A DNA stretch of 64,000 bases, taken from contig JANVFP010000001.1 in assembly GCA_027919835.1 (NCBI GenBank), positions 1,240,001 through 1,304,000 on the forward strand, given 5' to 3'. This document shows positions 1-12,563 of this stretch, piece after piece. The stretch comes from Lentinula raphanica. Taxonomy: Eukaryota > Basidiomycota > Agaricomycetes > Agaricales > Omphalotaceae. Under the pieces are notes generated by a model, which worked only from the letters and a program-made list of their open reading frames with translations, was not told the DNA's origin and searched no databases. The translations under genes and the position numbers were made by a program. Within the stretch, counting starts at the first letter, position 1; every line of letters starts with the position of its first letter.

Positions 1-852
1 AACTCGGACCTCTCTATCCTGTTGGACCCTCTCATCCATCCAGCTTTATTTTGCTTTGGCTATAAAACTGAACTTTGCTCTTGCCCACCTCCGATATGCT
101 CCACATACCCCATCGCTGACGCCACAGATGAACAACTAATATCCTTCTTCATTATCCATGAGAAATTCTGCTCACATTGGGTACCACTTCGGCTGCAAGC
201 GGATACAGTGGAGTGTAACCCAGCAGGCTACACACATACATACAGTACATACTTACTGTGTCGGCTGTCCAGTTATCGAAGATCAAACGACTGCGAGCGA
301 ACATCTGTACGGAATCGCACCCACACCAAAACTATGGAGTGCTACTGGCCTTCCCGGGCGGCTTGTCTTTGAGAATACCAGAATGCCATACGACATACTC
401 TCTTCCAAGTTCCAAATAAGTACCAGAAGTACAACATATCTGGCCTTCCTATCATATATTGGCCTATCTGATATATCTTCTTCAATCATCCTTCCCGGAA
501 TCCTCGAGTTATATATAGTCGAGGACGGGTCGAGGACAACTGTCACTCGGAAGCTGTAGCATACATGATATTCTTATTTCCCTTGCAGGATACAGCATTC
601 AATCTATTTTTCCAAGGTCCTTTGTCAGCTCCCCATGTTCTTCCCTTTCTGGTATCATCGTTCTCAAGCTCTTGACGTCTTGACGCAGTCGAACGATTTT
701 TTCATCTCATTTTGATACAACAGATCTCATCGCCACCAACCTGTAGGTCCTTTAAAAAGACGGGATATGAGACAAATTTGCCAGAACGACTTTGCTTTCT
801 CTCGCCTTTCTTACTTTACTGCCCCTCAACCAATATAGTGCGCGAAATCGTG
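1..852. other. Left-edge intergenic sequence
   Basis: No open frame here has coding character or recognisable similarity; the frames are short and overlap on both strands. A 7 bp inverted repeat, TCCTCGA / TCGAGGA, frames a TATATA core at 501-525. Pyrimidine-rich sequence at about 600-850 precedes the ATG at 853 and looks like an ordinary fungal promoter and leader. Confidence 0.5.
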
Positions 853-1928
853 ATGCATTTCTTGGCTTTCGTCTGCCTTGGCTTGGCTGCCCTTGTCCAG
901 GCTCAGAATCAAGTACGTATCGTGGTTTGAGAGCTGTTTCTGTCCGTCGTCGTCGTTCTCATTGCTTCTTTGTCTTCCTGCAGACCGTTCAAGTGCAAGT
1001 TGGTGGCACGGAGAATGAGAGTGGTGGTATCTTCCAGTTTAAGCCATCCAGCTTCAACGCTACCAACGGCAGTGTGATTACTTTCGAGTTTTCCGGAAAC
1101 CCAGGCAACCACAGGTAAAGTTGTTCGCTCGGTATGAGAGACTTGTTTGCTTACTGTTCATCTTGTACTTGCGCGGTAGTATCACTCAAAGTACATACTC
1201 TGCGATTTCATTTTCTGAAGCTTCGTCTCTTACTCTCTTTTCAATTTCTTTTCATCTCAGGTGCTCTTTCGAATCCTTGTCAGCCAATGTCTGGAGGTTT
1301 TGATTCTGGTTGGGTTCTGATACCTACTGGAGGAGTTTCACCCAATCCCTTGTGGAATTTGACTATCACTGATGATTCGCAACGTGAGCGTTCATACCTT
1401 CATTACGGATAGTTACAGTCCAGCTCACCCATCCTCCAGCGATATATTTCTTCTGCAAGCAATTGATTCCGTCTCCTCACTGCGCTGCAGGTAAGCTCCA
1501 TCATGGTGTCGGTTGAAGTCGTTACTGAATGTTGTATTCCAGGTATGGTTGGAACAATCAACGCTCCCAGCAGTGGCACCGGTTCTTTCAATGATTTCCT
1601 GAACAACGCAAAACAAACTAAAGACTCTGGCGTACGTATTTCCTTTGTGTTTCTTTCAAAGAGCTCATTCTCATCTCAATTTGATCTTCTTCAGCAAGGA
1701 GTAGGAGCACTCGTAGGACAAGGTGCTTCAGCCTCAGCTGTCCCAGGACCTCTTCCAAGTGGTGTCACTTTGTTCGGGACGCCAGCCTCTACACCAATTA
1801 GTGCAAGCGGCAGCGGAACTTCGTCTGCTGCTTCTGCCAGTGGGTCGTCCTCTGCCGCGCTCAAGGTCGAATACGACATGAAGTTCTTCACATTGCTCGT
1901 CGCCTCAATGGGTATCGCTCTCATGTAA
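853..1928 (+). CDS. Secreted cupredoxin-like, serine-rich, probably GPI-anchored protein
   Basis: The reconstructed exons are 853-912, 984-1114, 1180-1190, 1261-1383, 1419-1490, 1543-1631 and 1695-1928. All phases agree and give about 239 residues. The first 17 or so residues form a signal peptide ending near VQAQ. A single cupredoxin fold follows, with candidate copper ligands His (GNHSITQ), Cys (IYFFCKQ), His (SPHC) and a nearby Met (AAGMVG). These are laid out as in fungal 'extracellular serine-rich' cupredoxin proteins. The tail is Ser/Ala/Gly-rich and ends in a hydrophobic segment (FFTLLVASMGIALM) that fits a GPI signal. It probably sits at the cell surface; some relatives are linked to wall remodelling or fruiting, but no specific role is visible here. 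The third exon is only 11 bp and is needed to join GNH to SITQS. Family call is confident, function is not. Confidence 0.85.
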
Positions 1929-2206
1929 ACTGTGATGTTCCCAATTTGCGTTTCCTCCTGGATACCTCTCTCTGAACTAGTAATAATTTTACAAAGTAAT
2001 TGAATATTCAACTAGAATAATCCATGACTTTACATTTCTCGTCAGTTGGTTTTTTATTTGAAGTCATAAATTTCATGAAATTTCTCCCCTCTTTGAATGA
2101 ATCTGAATCGGAAGTGCAGTTTCTCGGAGTAGCCAATGGGCGCTTATAGGAAGAGTTTTCGACATTTGACGCTGGAAGTATTATTGTGCTTCATCCTGGC
2201 TTCATA

Positions 2207-3449
2207 ATGTTCCCATCATCATATTTACTTCGTCGTCATATACGGCACCTACCTCGAGCCATCTCCACTGCAGGTGTAGCACGCACTCGGCTTTTAGCCA
2301 CCCAAAATTCGCGAAAAAATCTCGACGCGTCGGAGTCAAGCTCGCAAAAAGCAGAATCTTCTTCACCGTCACCGTCAGCTCCGACCTCGTCCAGTCCGAA
2401 GAAGAACGACGCGAAGAAAAGCTCGACAATACAGGTCGGAGAGGATGGGTCATTACAGGTACCTGAACGACCGAAGAGTTGGTTAACGCACAAGGTCGAA
2501 ACTTCCCCGACAGTCAAATATTGGTTCATGAAAGTCATGTCACTGCTTGGGTACCATAGCCCCAAACAACGTGCTGGGCTGAGGACCTTCCTCTTGTACG
2601 AACGTGTCTGTGCTGTTACTCCAGATGCGGAAAAAGACTTCTGGCAAAATGGTGCGCAAAACTTCACCTGTATGTTTTTTGAAACTCAAGTACGACTCTG
2701 CAACAGAATGTGACTTGCCTCCGACATTCCAATCATGGTTCATTATCACGAATTTACACTTTTGGATGCTTACTGTCCGTCTTCGAGCTCTTCCCGAACC
2801 TCACGGCAGATTCTACGTCCAATTCCTCCTCGATCATTTCTTCCTCGACATCGAAGACCGTATACGCGCCATTCTCCAACCAGCCATCCCTCCACGCGAC
2901 CCATACACATTCTTCACTCCATTCTACATCAATCCCAACATTCCAAAAGACGGAAAGCTAAAACGAGGCAGTCGAGCACCGGAAAGACTGGTTACACGCC
3001 AGATGAAAATCTTCAAAGAGCAGTGGATGGGTATGGGCATGTGGTTCGATTATGGCCTTGTCACGAATGACATGGAGCTGGCAAGTGCAGTATGGAGAAA
3101 CCTACTCGGTGCGCGCGGGTCTCAGGGAATTGCCTATCCCGGTTCGAACCCTCCAAAATTCCGAAGGGGAGTCAATCTCGTTGGAGGAAAGGTAGAAAAT
3201 CCGGAAAAGATTGACCTGGAGAAAGAACAGAGCCGCGACGACGGTTCTGGGGTGCATGATTATCCGCCGGAGGAGATTGACAAGTACGTTAGGTATCCGG
3301 AGCTCATGCTGGATATCGTCACGTACATGCGTCGGGAGATTGCCAGACTGGAGAAGATCAGCGATGAGGAGATCATGGAAGGAGGCCTCGAAGCTTTGCA
3401 GTTCGGAAAGATCAGACCTCATACGAATAATACGGAAAAGTCATCGTAG
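2207..3449 (+). CDS. CBP3: Mitochondrial ubiquinol-cytochrome c chaperone CBP3 (complex III assembly)
   Basis: CBP3 works at mitochondrial ribosomes with CBP6 to receive newly made cytochrome b and start assembly of the bc1 complex. Two exons (2207-2651, 2707-3449) flank a 55 bp intron and encode about 395 residues. The N-terminus is rich in Arg and Ser without acidic residues, as in a mitochondrial presequence. A Ser-rich linker then leads into the conserved domain. Diagnostic segments are LPPTFQSWFIITNLHFWML, RALPEPHG, DHFFLDIEDR and the later FKEQWMGMGMWFDYG. The splice at 2651/2707 was chosen because it gives FWQN-ECDLPP, the expected junction; reading through would add out-of-family residues. 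The ATG at 2207 is preferred over an upstream GTG. The C-terminal 60 residues are charged and less conserved. It converges with the S9 peptidase gene only 57 bp downstream. Confidence 0.92.
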
Positions 3450-3506
3450 GCTTCCATTGCGCGATGGTAGTTTTGCTAGTATACATCTTTTTAGTTCATA
3501 CACAAA

Positions 3507-5737
3507 TCACAACTTAACGCCATCTCGTAGACCCAAAGCCCTTTCGTAAAAGTCAAGCTCCCGCTCCAGTGCATCGCGTTGCGTCTCCTTCATCCTGAAT
3601 CCGTGCCCCTCCCCGGGATAAAGTTTGTACTCGACCACACCACCACGCTTCTTGATACTCTCATACACCTTCTCCGCCTGAGCCTTTGGCACTACTCGAT
3701 CAATGTCACCTTGTAGGATAAGCAGCGGGCGATTGATCTTATCCACATAGTTGATTGGGGACCTCTTCTCGAAAGGCTTCGTATCTTCAAGGGATCCTCC
3801 GACCAGTGAGAACATGTATTGGGATTCGAACTTGTGCGTGTCTTTCACCAGTCCCACAAGGTCAGTGACACCATATAGAGACGTCGCGGCGGCGAAGACT
3901 TCGGTGTTTGAGCTGTTAGAAAGGGCATTGAGGACTGTTAGGCCCCCGGAGGAGCTACCACGGATGACGATTCGTTTGGGATCGATCAGTGAGTGGGGTG
4001 CTTGAGCGAGTAATTGAGAAGCGGTGATGCAGTCTTCGACATCAACTGCACCCCATCCGTGCCAGAGACGGTTTATGTATTCTTTTCCGTAGCCAAAGCT
4101 ACCTCCGTAGTTGACGTCAAGCCTGCATGAAGGTGGTGAGCGGTCTGTGAGTCAACGAAAGCCGCAAAGAAATGATTTACCAAGCGAAACCGCGAGTAGT
4201 CCAGTACTGAATCTTCCAGTTGAGACCTTGTTGTGCAATTCCTATATTTCATTAGCATCGCTCAGTATCATGTACTCTGATTGGATTGTGTAGATTTGTA
4301 CACACCTGTTGGCCCACCATGTACATTCACAACACAGGGAGGCTTTTCTCCCTCAATACTTGTACCCGCATATGCCGGATTATGAGGAGGGTAGTAGATG
4401 ACGTGTAAGAGTTCCTCGTTGGGAGGAGCCTTCAAGGGGATCCCTCTAGGGATCGTAACGAGAGAAGAATCGAAATCAGGACCCTTCAAAACAGCACCGG
4501 GAGCAATGATAGCTATGAACGAAGTATCCAAGTTGTCCTTGTTCGCGATGGTGCCAAGAATGACCTTTTCGGCCTCGTCAACTTTACTTCCTATGAAGGC
4601 AAATGTACCCTTGGACCTTGAGACAGAGCGCATGCATTCCACCACGACGTAAGGGTTATCTATCTGTTGCCTGCTTCCTGTTTCGATGTCGACTCGGTAT
4701 AACACGTTCCTGCCGTCTCTGTAGGCCTTGAACACGCCAACCTTACCAGCCTCGTCGACGATAGCAAAAGGGAAGAAGGACAGCAACCACAGGCATCCGG
4801 CGAAATCCTCCTTGACGGGAGAAGGGAAAATCGGTCCAGCTTCCTTGGTCGAAACATCATACTTCCAAGGGTTGGTGAATCCGGAAATATCGCACATCCA
4901 CACGAGCTTGTTCTCGTTAGCCCATGCAAGGAAGCCATTCGATCCTTCTTTCGCAATCGCCGTGGTATTCGAAAGGGTCAACGACTTTTTGTCGTCGGCG
5001 AGGCTAACGTCAGCGAGGAAGACCTGAGAATTATCCCAAGGCATGTTTGGATGGTTCCATTGCTGCCAAGCAAGCTTTGTTCCATCTGGAGAGAACTTGG
5101 GTAGGGCGTAAAAGTCGGCTCCGGATACAAGAGGGGTGACTGATTTCGCCTCGGCATCAATGATAACAAGTGTATTCACAACCGTGGATGGAGTGTCATT
5201 AGTATGATCCTCGAGGATAGAGACAAGTAATCGAGGACTAATTGGATGAACATTGAGGCAGGCGTAACGATAGGCCTTGTTTTCTATCATTCAATCATGA
5301 GAATTAGCCTTAGATCTACGACGATTTGGCAAACAACATACCAGGCGTGATAGGCTCAGCTTGGCTGCCCTCCTTCACACTAACTTTGTACACCCGATTG
5401 TCACTGATGTTGGAATAGTACGCGATTCCATCGTGAACTATCGCAGAACCAGAACCATATTCGTGAACACCAGTTCGTACGTTGACATCCTTGCCGACTA
5501 TCTCTCTGCCCGTATCTGATTCGACAAGGACACAGCGTCCTTTCTCAGAGGGTCGTCCTTCGAGATGGTAGATCTTTGTGGTAGCCGCATCGATAATAAC
5601 ATCGTCTGTTGAAGTTGACTTTGAATGGGGTCAATATGATGGTCATGGTCAAAGCATGATCTGATACTAACGCCGCCAGTGATGCGCTCAGCCGTGATTG
5701 GAGACTTCCAGGTACCGTAGGGTGCTCGTTCGCTCAT
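3507..5737 (-). CDS. S9 prolyl-oligopeptidase-family serine peptidase
   Basis: This is a multi-exon gene. A short first exon (MSERAPYGTWKSP) is followed by an N-terminal beta-propeller domain (about 5700 down to 4450) with repeated motifs such as KFSPDGTKLAWQQW. The alpha/beta-hydrolase domain comes last. Its catalytic serine lies in GSSSGG (near 3950), preceded by NYGGSFGYGKEY. The acid residue is in LQGDIDRVVP and the histidine is in GEGHGF near the C-terminus, so the full Ser-Asp-His triad is present. Enzymes of this type remove dipeptides or acyl-amino acids from peptide N-termini; there is no signal peptide, so a cytosolic location is likely. The substrate cannot be read from sequence. 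At least four introns are clear, for example the short one ending at about 5290 and those around 4110-4310. Confidence 0.9.
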
Positions 5738-5872
5738 TGTTGTGGATCAAGCAAGAAAGCAAGAGTGTATTTGTGACTGTTACTCAGAACTGATTCGCGA
5801 TGATAGGTGCCAGATGACAATTTGGTGATACGCGGCTATTTACAACTTCAGTAATCATCATACAACTTCAAC

Positions 5873-7707
5873 TCATTCCGCTCCACCTTCTCTTTTGTAG
5901 AACCCTTTGAAATCCCAATACGAAGGCAAAGTCTGCCCACCACGATCTCTCCCTAACCTTCTTTGCGTCAAAGCTCCCGCTCTTGCGAAAAGCGTCCCAT
6001 CGATCTGTTCCGCCCCAGTCAATTCGATTCCAAGCCCATCATTGAAATATCCTTTTGGTGTATATCCGTAGAGATTAGCATAGTGCGCCACAGCGCGTTG
6101 GAATTTGGCCAGATGGTCATCTGGATGAAGGATGGCTCGCTCGATGACAGGTAGCCACAAGTTAGGCTCTCTGGTGCTGGAAGGCAGCTTCATCAACGGA
6201 GGGCGAAAATCCAACATGGGATCAAGAATAGGATCATCCATTTCGACTTCAAATAAGGGAGCTGGGTTGATTTTGGGTCGACCCCGCGCAACATATATCG
6301 CCAGACTGATTCCAAGATAGCTCCGCAAAAGGGTTTCTTGAGACGATGGAGTAAGATAGGCCACAAAGGAAGGGAGAAACAGAGATGTTGTGACAAGATG
6401 CATCCTGTATGAGCCCCGTAGGAATCAAGAGGACAAACTGAACTTGAAGGCTATTAGAAACTTACAAGAAGAAATCTGCTCGAAACTCTCCTGATTTCAA
6501 TCTTTGGAATCCCGCAACAGTGTATATCAGCACGTTCATCCATTGCAAGTCTTGAATCCGACGCTCAATATCCTTTGGATCAGTGGAGTCGAGCGACCAC
6601 TGGTCGGCATATTGGCGTAATATTTTGCTCTTTTCGCCTCCGTTGTCTCCAAGGAATGCCAGCACATCATTGACGTCGATGTTTTTGATCTCCAGCGCAG
6701 GGTCCTCCATCACACGAGCAAGAATGGTGAAAGCATGCAGACTGGAAGCTGCACGGGTACCGACACTGAGTGATTTCAAGCCAGAAGTAATATATCCAGC
6801 GTCACCATCACTCAAGACCCTGAGGGAAGACGCTACAAGGATCTCAAAGCCGGGGGCAGGCTTATGAACTGCAGCAATCGCCAGACCTAGAAAAGTCTTT
6901 TGATCAAGGCCAACTCGAGGAATCAACAAGGCACAAACCTTCAATGATCATACCTGGCAATCCGAGCTCCAGACCATATCCAACGTGGATCAGAGCATGC
7001 AATAAACCTTCAAAGAAGGTAACCTGTAACAATGGCTGTAGACTCCCTCCACTCTTCCTTTCCGCGTTCAAGTCGGTTCGCCTCGTCTGGCTCGCAAACA
7101 CAAATTCTTCCAAAACAGAAGAGATTTCCCGTTTTTGGACCAAGATGCTTTCAGTGAAGAATTCCAGATAGGCATTGTAATATCTATTATGACATGAGCA
7201 CTGGTCCGATACCAATCAAGGATACATGGGAAACTTTCGCCGATTCCCGAAGGTCTCCCGTTCGAAGGCCAAGGCAGAATAACGAGGCGCTTACTTTTCA
7301 TCACGAAGATGTTCTCTAAAATTCGCATGCGTTATTTTCTCCGGAGAAGAGAACGCAGGTCGTTGCTTGTGCGGCATAGAGTCGAAATCGTACGCCGCTT
7401 TCAAGGCCTCTTTATTCGCACCGAGGGCCCACAACGCGAGCAGTCGATGAGATATATGGCTGTTGGATATACTCGTGCGTTTGTGACAGTGGTCATCAAC
7501 TGTGAAAACATGAAATACATACTTGTGAAAACCTATGTTGTTGAAAAAGACATGCCATTTCTCATGGTTGTCCTCAAGCAATCGCTGAAGCGTATCGGTC
7601 GAATCTAGCGTTCTCCCGGGCCACCTTGTCGGAGAGAGTGCGTGAGGAAGGACCGGGTTTGGCTCAGGAAACAAGTTGAGTTTGACGTTCGCAGAATTTT
7701 GGGCCAT
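5873..7707 (-). CDS. Questin oxidase-like protein (DUF4243)
   Basis: Five or so exons run from the start at 7707 to the stop at 5873. Conserved family stretches are visible: SHISHRLLALWALGAN followed by AAYD, LIHVGYGLELG, and a C-terminal block with HPDDHLAKFQRAVAHYANLYG. These match the DUF4243/questin-oxidase-like family, founded on proteins that open the anthraquinone ring in fungal polyketide pathways (AflY and GedK type). Most basidiomycete members are not in polyketide clusters and have unknown substrates. No polyketide synthase is present in this window, so a questin-specific reaction is not supported. The gene lies tail-to-head behind the S9 peptidase gene (135 bp gap). Exon edges within 6400-7300 were placed only approximately. 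Confidence 0.82.
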
Positions 7708-8260
7708 CTACAACACTGTGTTGACCGTGATGACGGAAGAGCAATACGTGGTGGGAAAGACTTACTAGCTTCTTATACGCTATATGATTATACCCTATGA
7801 GCTTCCAGCTCATCCGAGTTGAGAGAGGCATTCGAAGGTCACAAGGACCTCACTGTGAACGTCATAATCAGTATACTAGGGGCTTATTCTTGAGTTAACT
7901 ATTTCTGAATTTACGACATGGTCTTGGCGCATAGCAAGCGACTTTCAAGGATGCAAGCTCCAGACTCATACCGGTGTATAGTTATTGAACAACCTCAATG
8001 GAGACCAAGTCTTATGAACCCATAATCATGCTAGTTCAAAGGAATTAGCCGCCAGATACCGTTTGCAGAAACTTTGACTCACGTATTTCCACGAATTGAG
8101 ATCTTGAAAGAAACGCGCTCAACCTCGACGACATATTAGGTTGAATTTGTGGAGAGCCACTCCCAATGGTGGCCGCGGAACAGAATACACGAATGATATT
8201 CGTTCTTATCTATACAGGGTACACACGATGGAATTTCTTGGATGCGTACATATTGAATCA
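7708..8260. other. Intergenic region between DUF4243 and peroxiredoxin genes
   Basis: It holds the promoter of the DUF4243 gene (start 7707, minus strand) and the 3' end of the peroxiredoxin gene. No supported gene or repeat was seen. Confidence 0.4.
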
Positions 8261-8972
8261 TCAGGTCAAATGCGACAATATGGTCTCAGCGTCGGTGATT
8301 GTGACTTTCGACGGTTCTTCTTCGATGAAGATAGATTCGACTTTGTCGTTGTCGGCAATGATGACATAGCGCCTGGAACGTGGTGCACCAAATTTGGGCG
8401 TGGCATCAAACATCAAGCCGAGGGCACTGGTAAAGGTGCCTTTGTCGTCTGCCATGAATCGAACACCTATGAAAGTTTGTGAGAATGTAGATAAGTCGTT
8501 ATATGCGGTATTAACCGACCTGTTCCTGTGGGAGCCAACTGTTCTTTCCACGCTCTGGATCGAAAAGATATTCATGATTGATTTTTGGGTGTCTGGAGGG
8601 ACGATAAACGCACTTCATAGTAAACGCATCATTCACGGCAACAACATAAACTTCATTGACGCCTTTGGCCTTGAACTTGTCGTAGGTTTGAATGTATCCT
8701 GGAATCTGAACGGTGCAAGTGCCCGAAAAAGCACCCGGTACACCCACCTGTAAAGTACAAGAGCTCAATGAGTAGCGTATTACAGTTTGACTGGAGTTGA
8801 TACGCACAATAACATTCTTCCCTGAAAACTTCAGAGGGACCAAGACGTCCGGAGCGGATTCCTTGATTGAATGTTCGGGGATAGTCGCACCAGGTTGTAT
8901 CTGAGCTTTGCTGAGGAGGGAAACAGCGAGAGAGTGGGCAGCTTCGGCTGAGGTTGCGATGAGAGAGGTCAT
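8261..8972 (-). CDS. Type II peroxiredoxin (Prx5/Ahp1 class)
   Basis: Thiol peroxidase reducing H2O2 and alkyl hydroperoxides. Four exons were reconstructed: 8808-8972, then one starting at 8747, a short one reading MKAWKEQLAPTG across its junction, and the last ending at 8261. The peroxidatic cysteine is about residue 66 in GVPGAFSGTC, the type II motif (usual form PGAFTPTC). Other family marks are GVNEVYVVAVNDAF, VRFMADDKGTF, FDATPKFGAPRSRRY and a C-terminal EEEPSKVTITDAE. Total length is typical for the class (about 170 residues). There is no clear mitochondrial presequence, so the protein is probably cytosolic or peroxisomal. It diverges from the MET17 gene across a shared 593 bp region carrying a TCACGTGA box. 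Confidence 0.93.
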
Positions 8973-9565
8973 TTTGCAGAAGAGGTGGTAATGGTTCAAG
9001 TTTAAGATGTGAATTTGCAGGTTGAGAGAAATAAACCGAATTACTCTCCCACTACGTCATTTAGCGTACCCGAACCGATTGGCTGTTCAAACGCAAGTAC
9101 CCATGGAAGAAAGAGGTCTAGACACCAAAGCAAGTGAGGATTTGGTCTGGAAGCAGTCTGAGTTATCAGTGTCATGGTGGTGGTTAGAAGGAAAGAAAGG
9201 CCGATGTCGACATCATCGTCAACGCGTAAGTCACGTGACGGCTTCAGTGTCGCATAACGAACGCGTTTACTCTTCGTTGAACTATCAGACTGGCTAGCGA
9301 GGCTAATTCCGTGTCGATTTTGATTCTCCTCTCTTTTCTCCACCATCATCCACACTCTTCTCAAGCAATTTAACAAACAACATTCTCTGCTCAATGTTTT
9401 CTTTGATTTTCATCGATAATTACATGATTTCCTCGGTGATTGCGCGATGATTGCTACCTACTCGGAACAGGAATGCGTTTTGGCAGAAGCACGCCATCGC
9501 ATCGAACTTTCATATACTTAAGACTCAATTCTAAATCCCAAACCACCATCTTCCCGCAATCACAA
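8973..9565. promoter_or_regulatory. Divergent promoter shared by peroxiredoxin and MET17
   Basis: This 593 bp gap separates two divergent genes of sulfur and redox metabolism. It contains a perfect 10 bp palindrome, GTCACGTGAC (9230-9239). Open frames inside it on either strand show no family similarity and are treated as chance. Confidence 0.6.
9231..9238. promoter_or_regulatory. TCACGTGA box (Cbf1/Met4-type sulfur-gene site)
   Basis: The octamer TCACGTGA is an exact match to the E-box bound by Cbf1 with Met4/Met28 in front of yeast MET genes. It lies 328 bp upstream of the MET17 start and 259 bp upstream of the peroxiredoxin start. The sequence is seen directly; binding in this species is inferred. 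Confidence 0.55.
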
Positions 9566-11581
<2,016 letters not shown>

Positions 11582-12563
11582 TAATACCTCCTTGATTAAT
11601 GATGATGGGTTCTAGATGGCGATATCTCAGGCTGGTGGAGTTCGAAGCTGTAGACGTGGATTTGCATAGGATCTAAACTCAGTATAGGCAGTGTGTAAAG
11701 TCTTTCTTTTGGACCCTCGATGAATACCTCAGACCTCATAGCTGAATCAGTCTTTGTCTTTAGTTGATATTCTAAAGACTTTCCTTTCGGCACAAGTTCT
11801 TTTGCCTTGCGTCGAAGATATTACGGTTGTTCGTGCGCTCTACCGCCTTACTATCATTGATATGCTATTGGAGTAAGCTCAACAACAACACGCTTTCTAT
11901 CATTTCTATTGCGATTATGTGTGATCCAGCCCCGCCTAGGATTTATCATTTTGGGTAGCTCATCTTGGTTGAAGGGATCACCTCAAGGAGATGCATACTG
12001 ACTGTAAGCCAACACTCAAATTCCAGGATTCATCAGGATTTGCACTAAATAAGTCAACATTATAAGCATTGTAACCTCACATCCTGTTCAAGCATGTTAG
12101 GCTCTTCTCCCGTGAACCTTTTGTGAGATTGCAGGTGCAGATCGGTCAAACAGGTTGCCTTAATGAATTTGTTTGTTCAGGTACGTTGGAGGCTCCAGCT
12201 TGTTGCATATGCTTCCATCTCAATTCTCAATTCTTATTAGGTTTTTTCTCTCTCCAATTGAACGCTATTGTCCCTATGCACTCCTTCCGAACGTTTAGCT
12301 GACTGCCACCTTGATAGTCTACACGTTCGAGATTCTTCTTTTCTCCCATCCTTTGTGTTAATTCTAACAAATCCGATTTTTAAGAATAGCTTGGCCTAGG
12401 CATGTAATGAGAGCCTCCCTTATTCGTCTAGTCGAATTCTTCGTGGCTGATATGACGATCAACAAGGGCAACATACCCCCCTTCAGACGCAGACGGAAGA
12501 TAGCATTTGTATAAAATGGGTCATCAGTTTCGGGGCTACTCAGTCTTACATTGCAAAGCGACT
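11582..12563. other. Intergenic region, about 1 kb
   Basis: It is AT-rich with many stops in all frames and contains the 3' end of MET17 and the promoter of the FAD monooxygenase. No gene, repeat or RNA is supported. Confidence 0.45.

Noticed and set aside
2670..2690. A 21 bp intron in CBP3
   Set aside because: Also restores a frame, but is too short for a spliceosomal intron and leaves extra residues; the 55 bp intron 2652-2706 gives the family-consistent FWQN-ECDLPP join.
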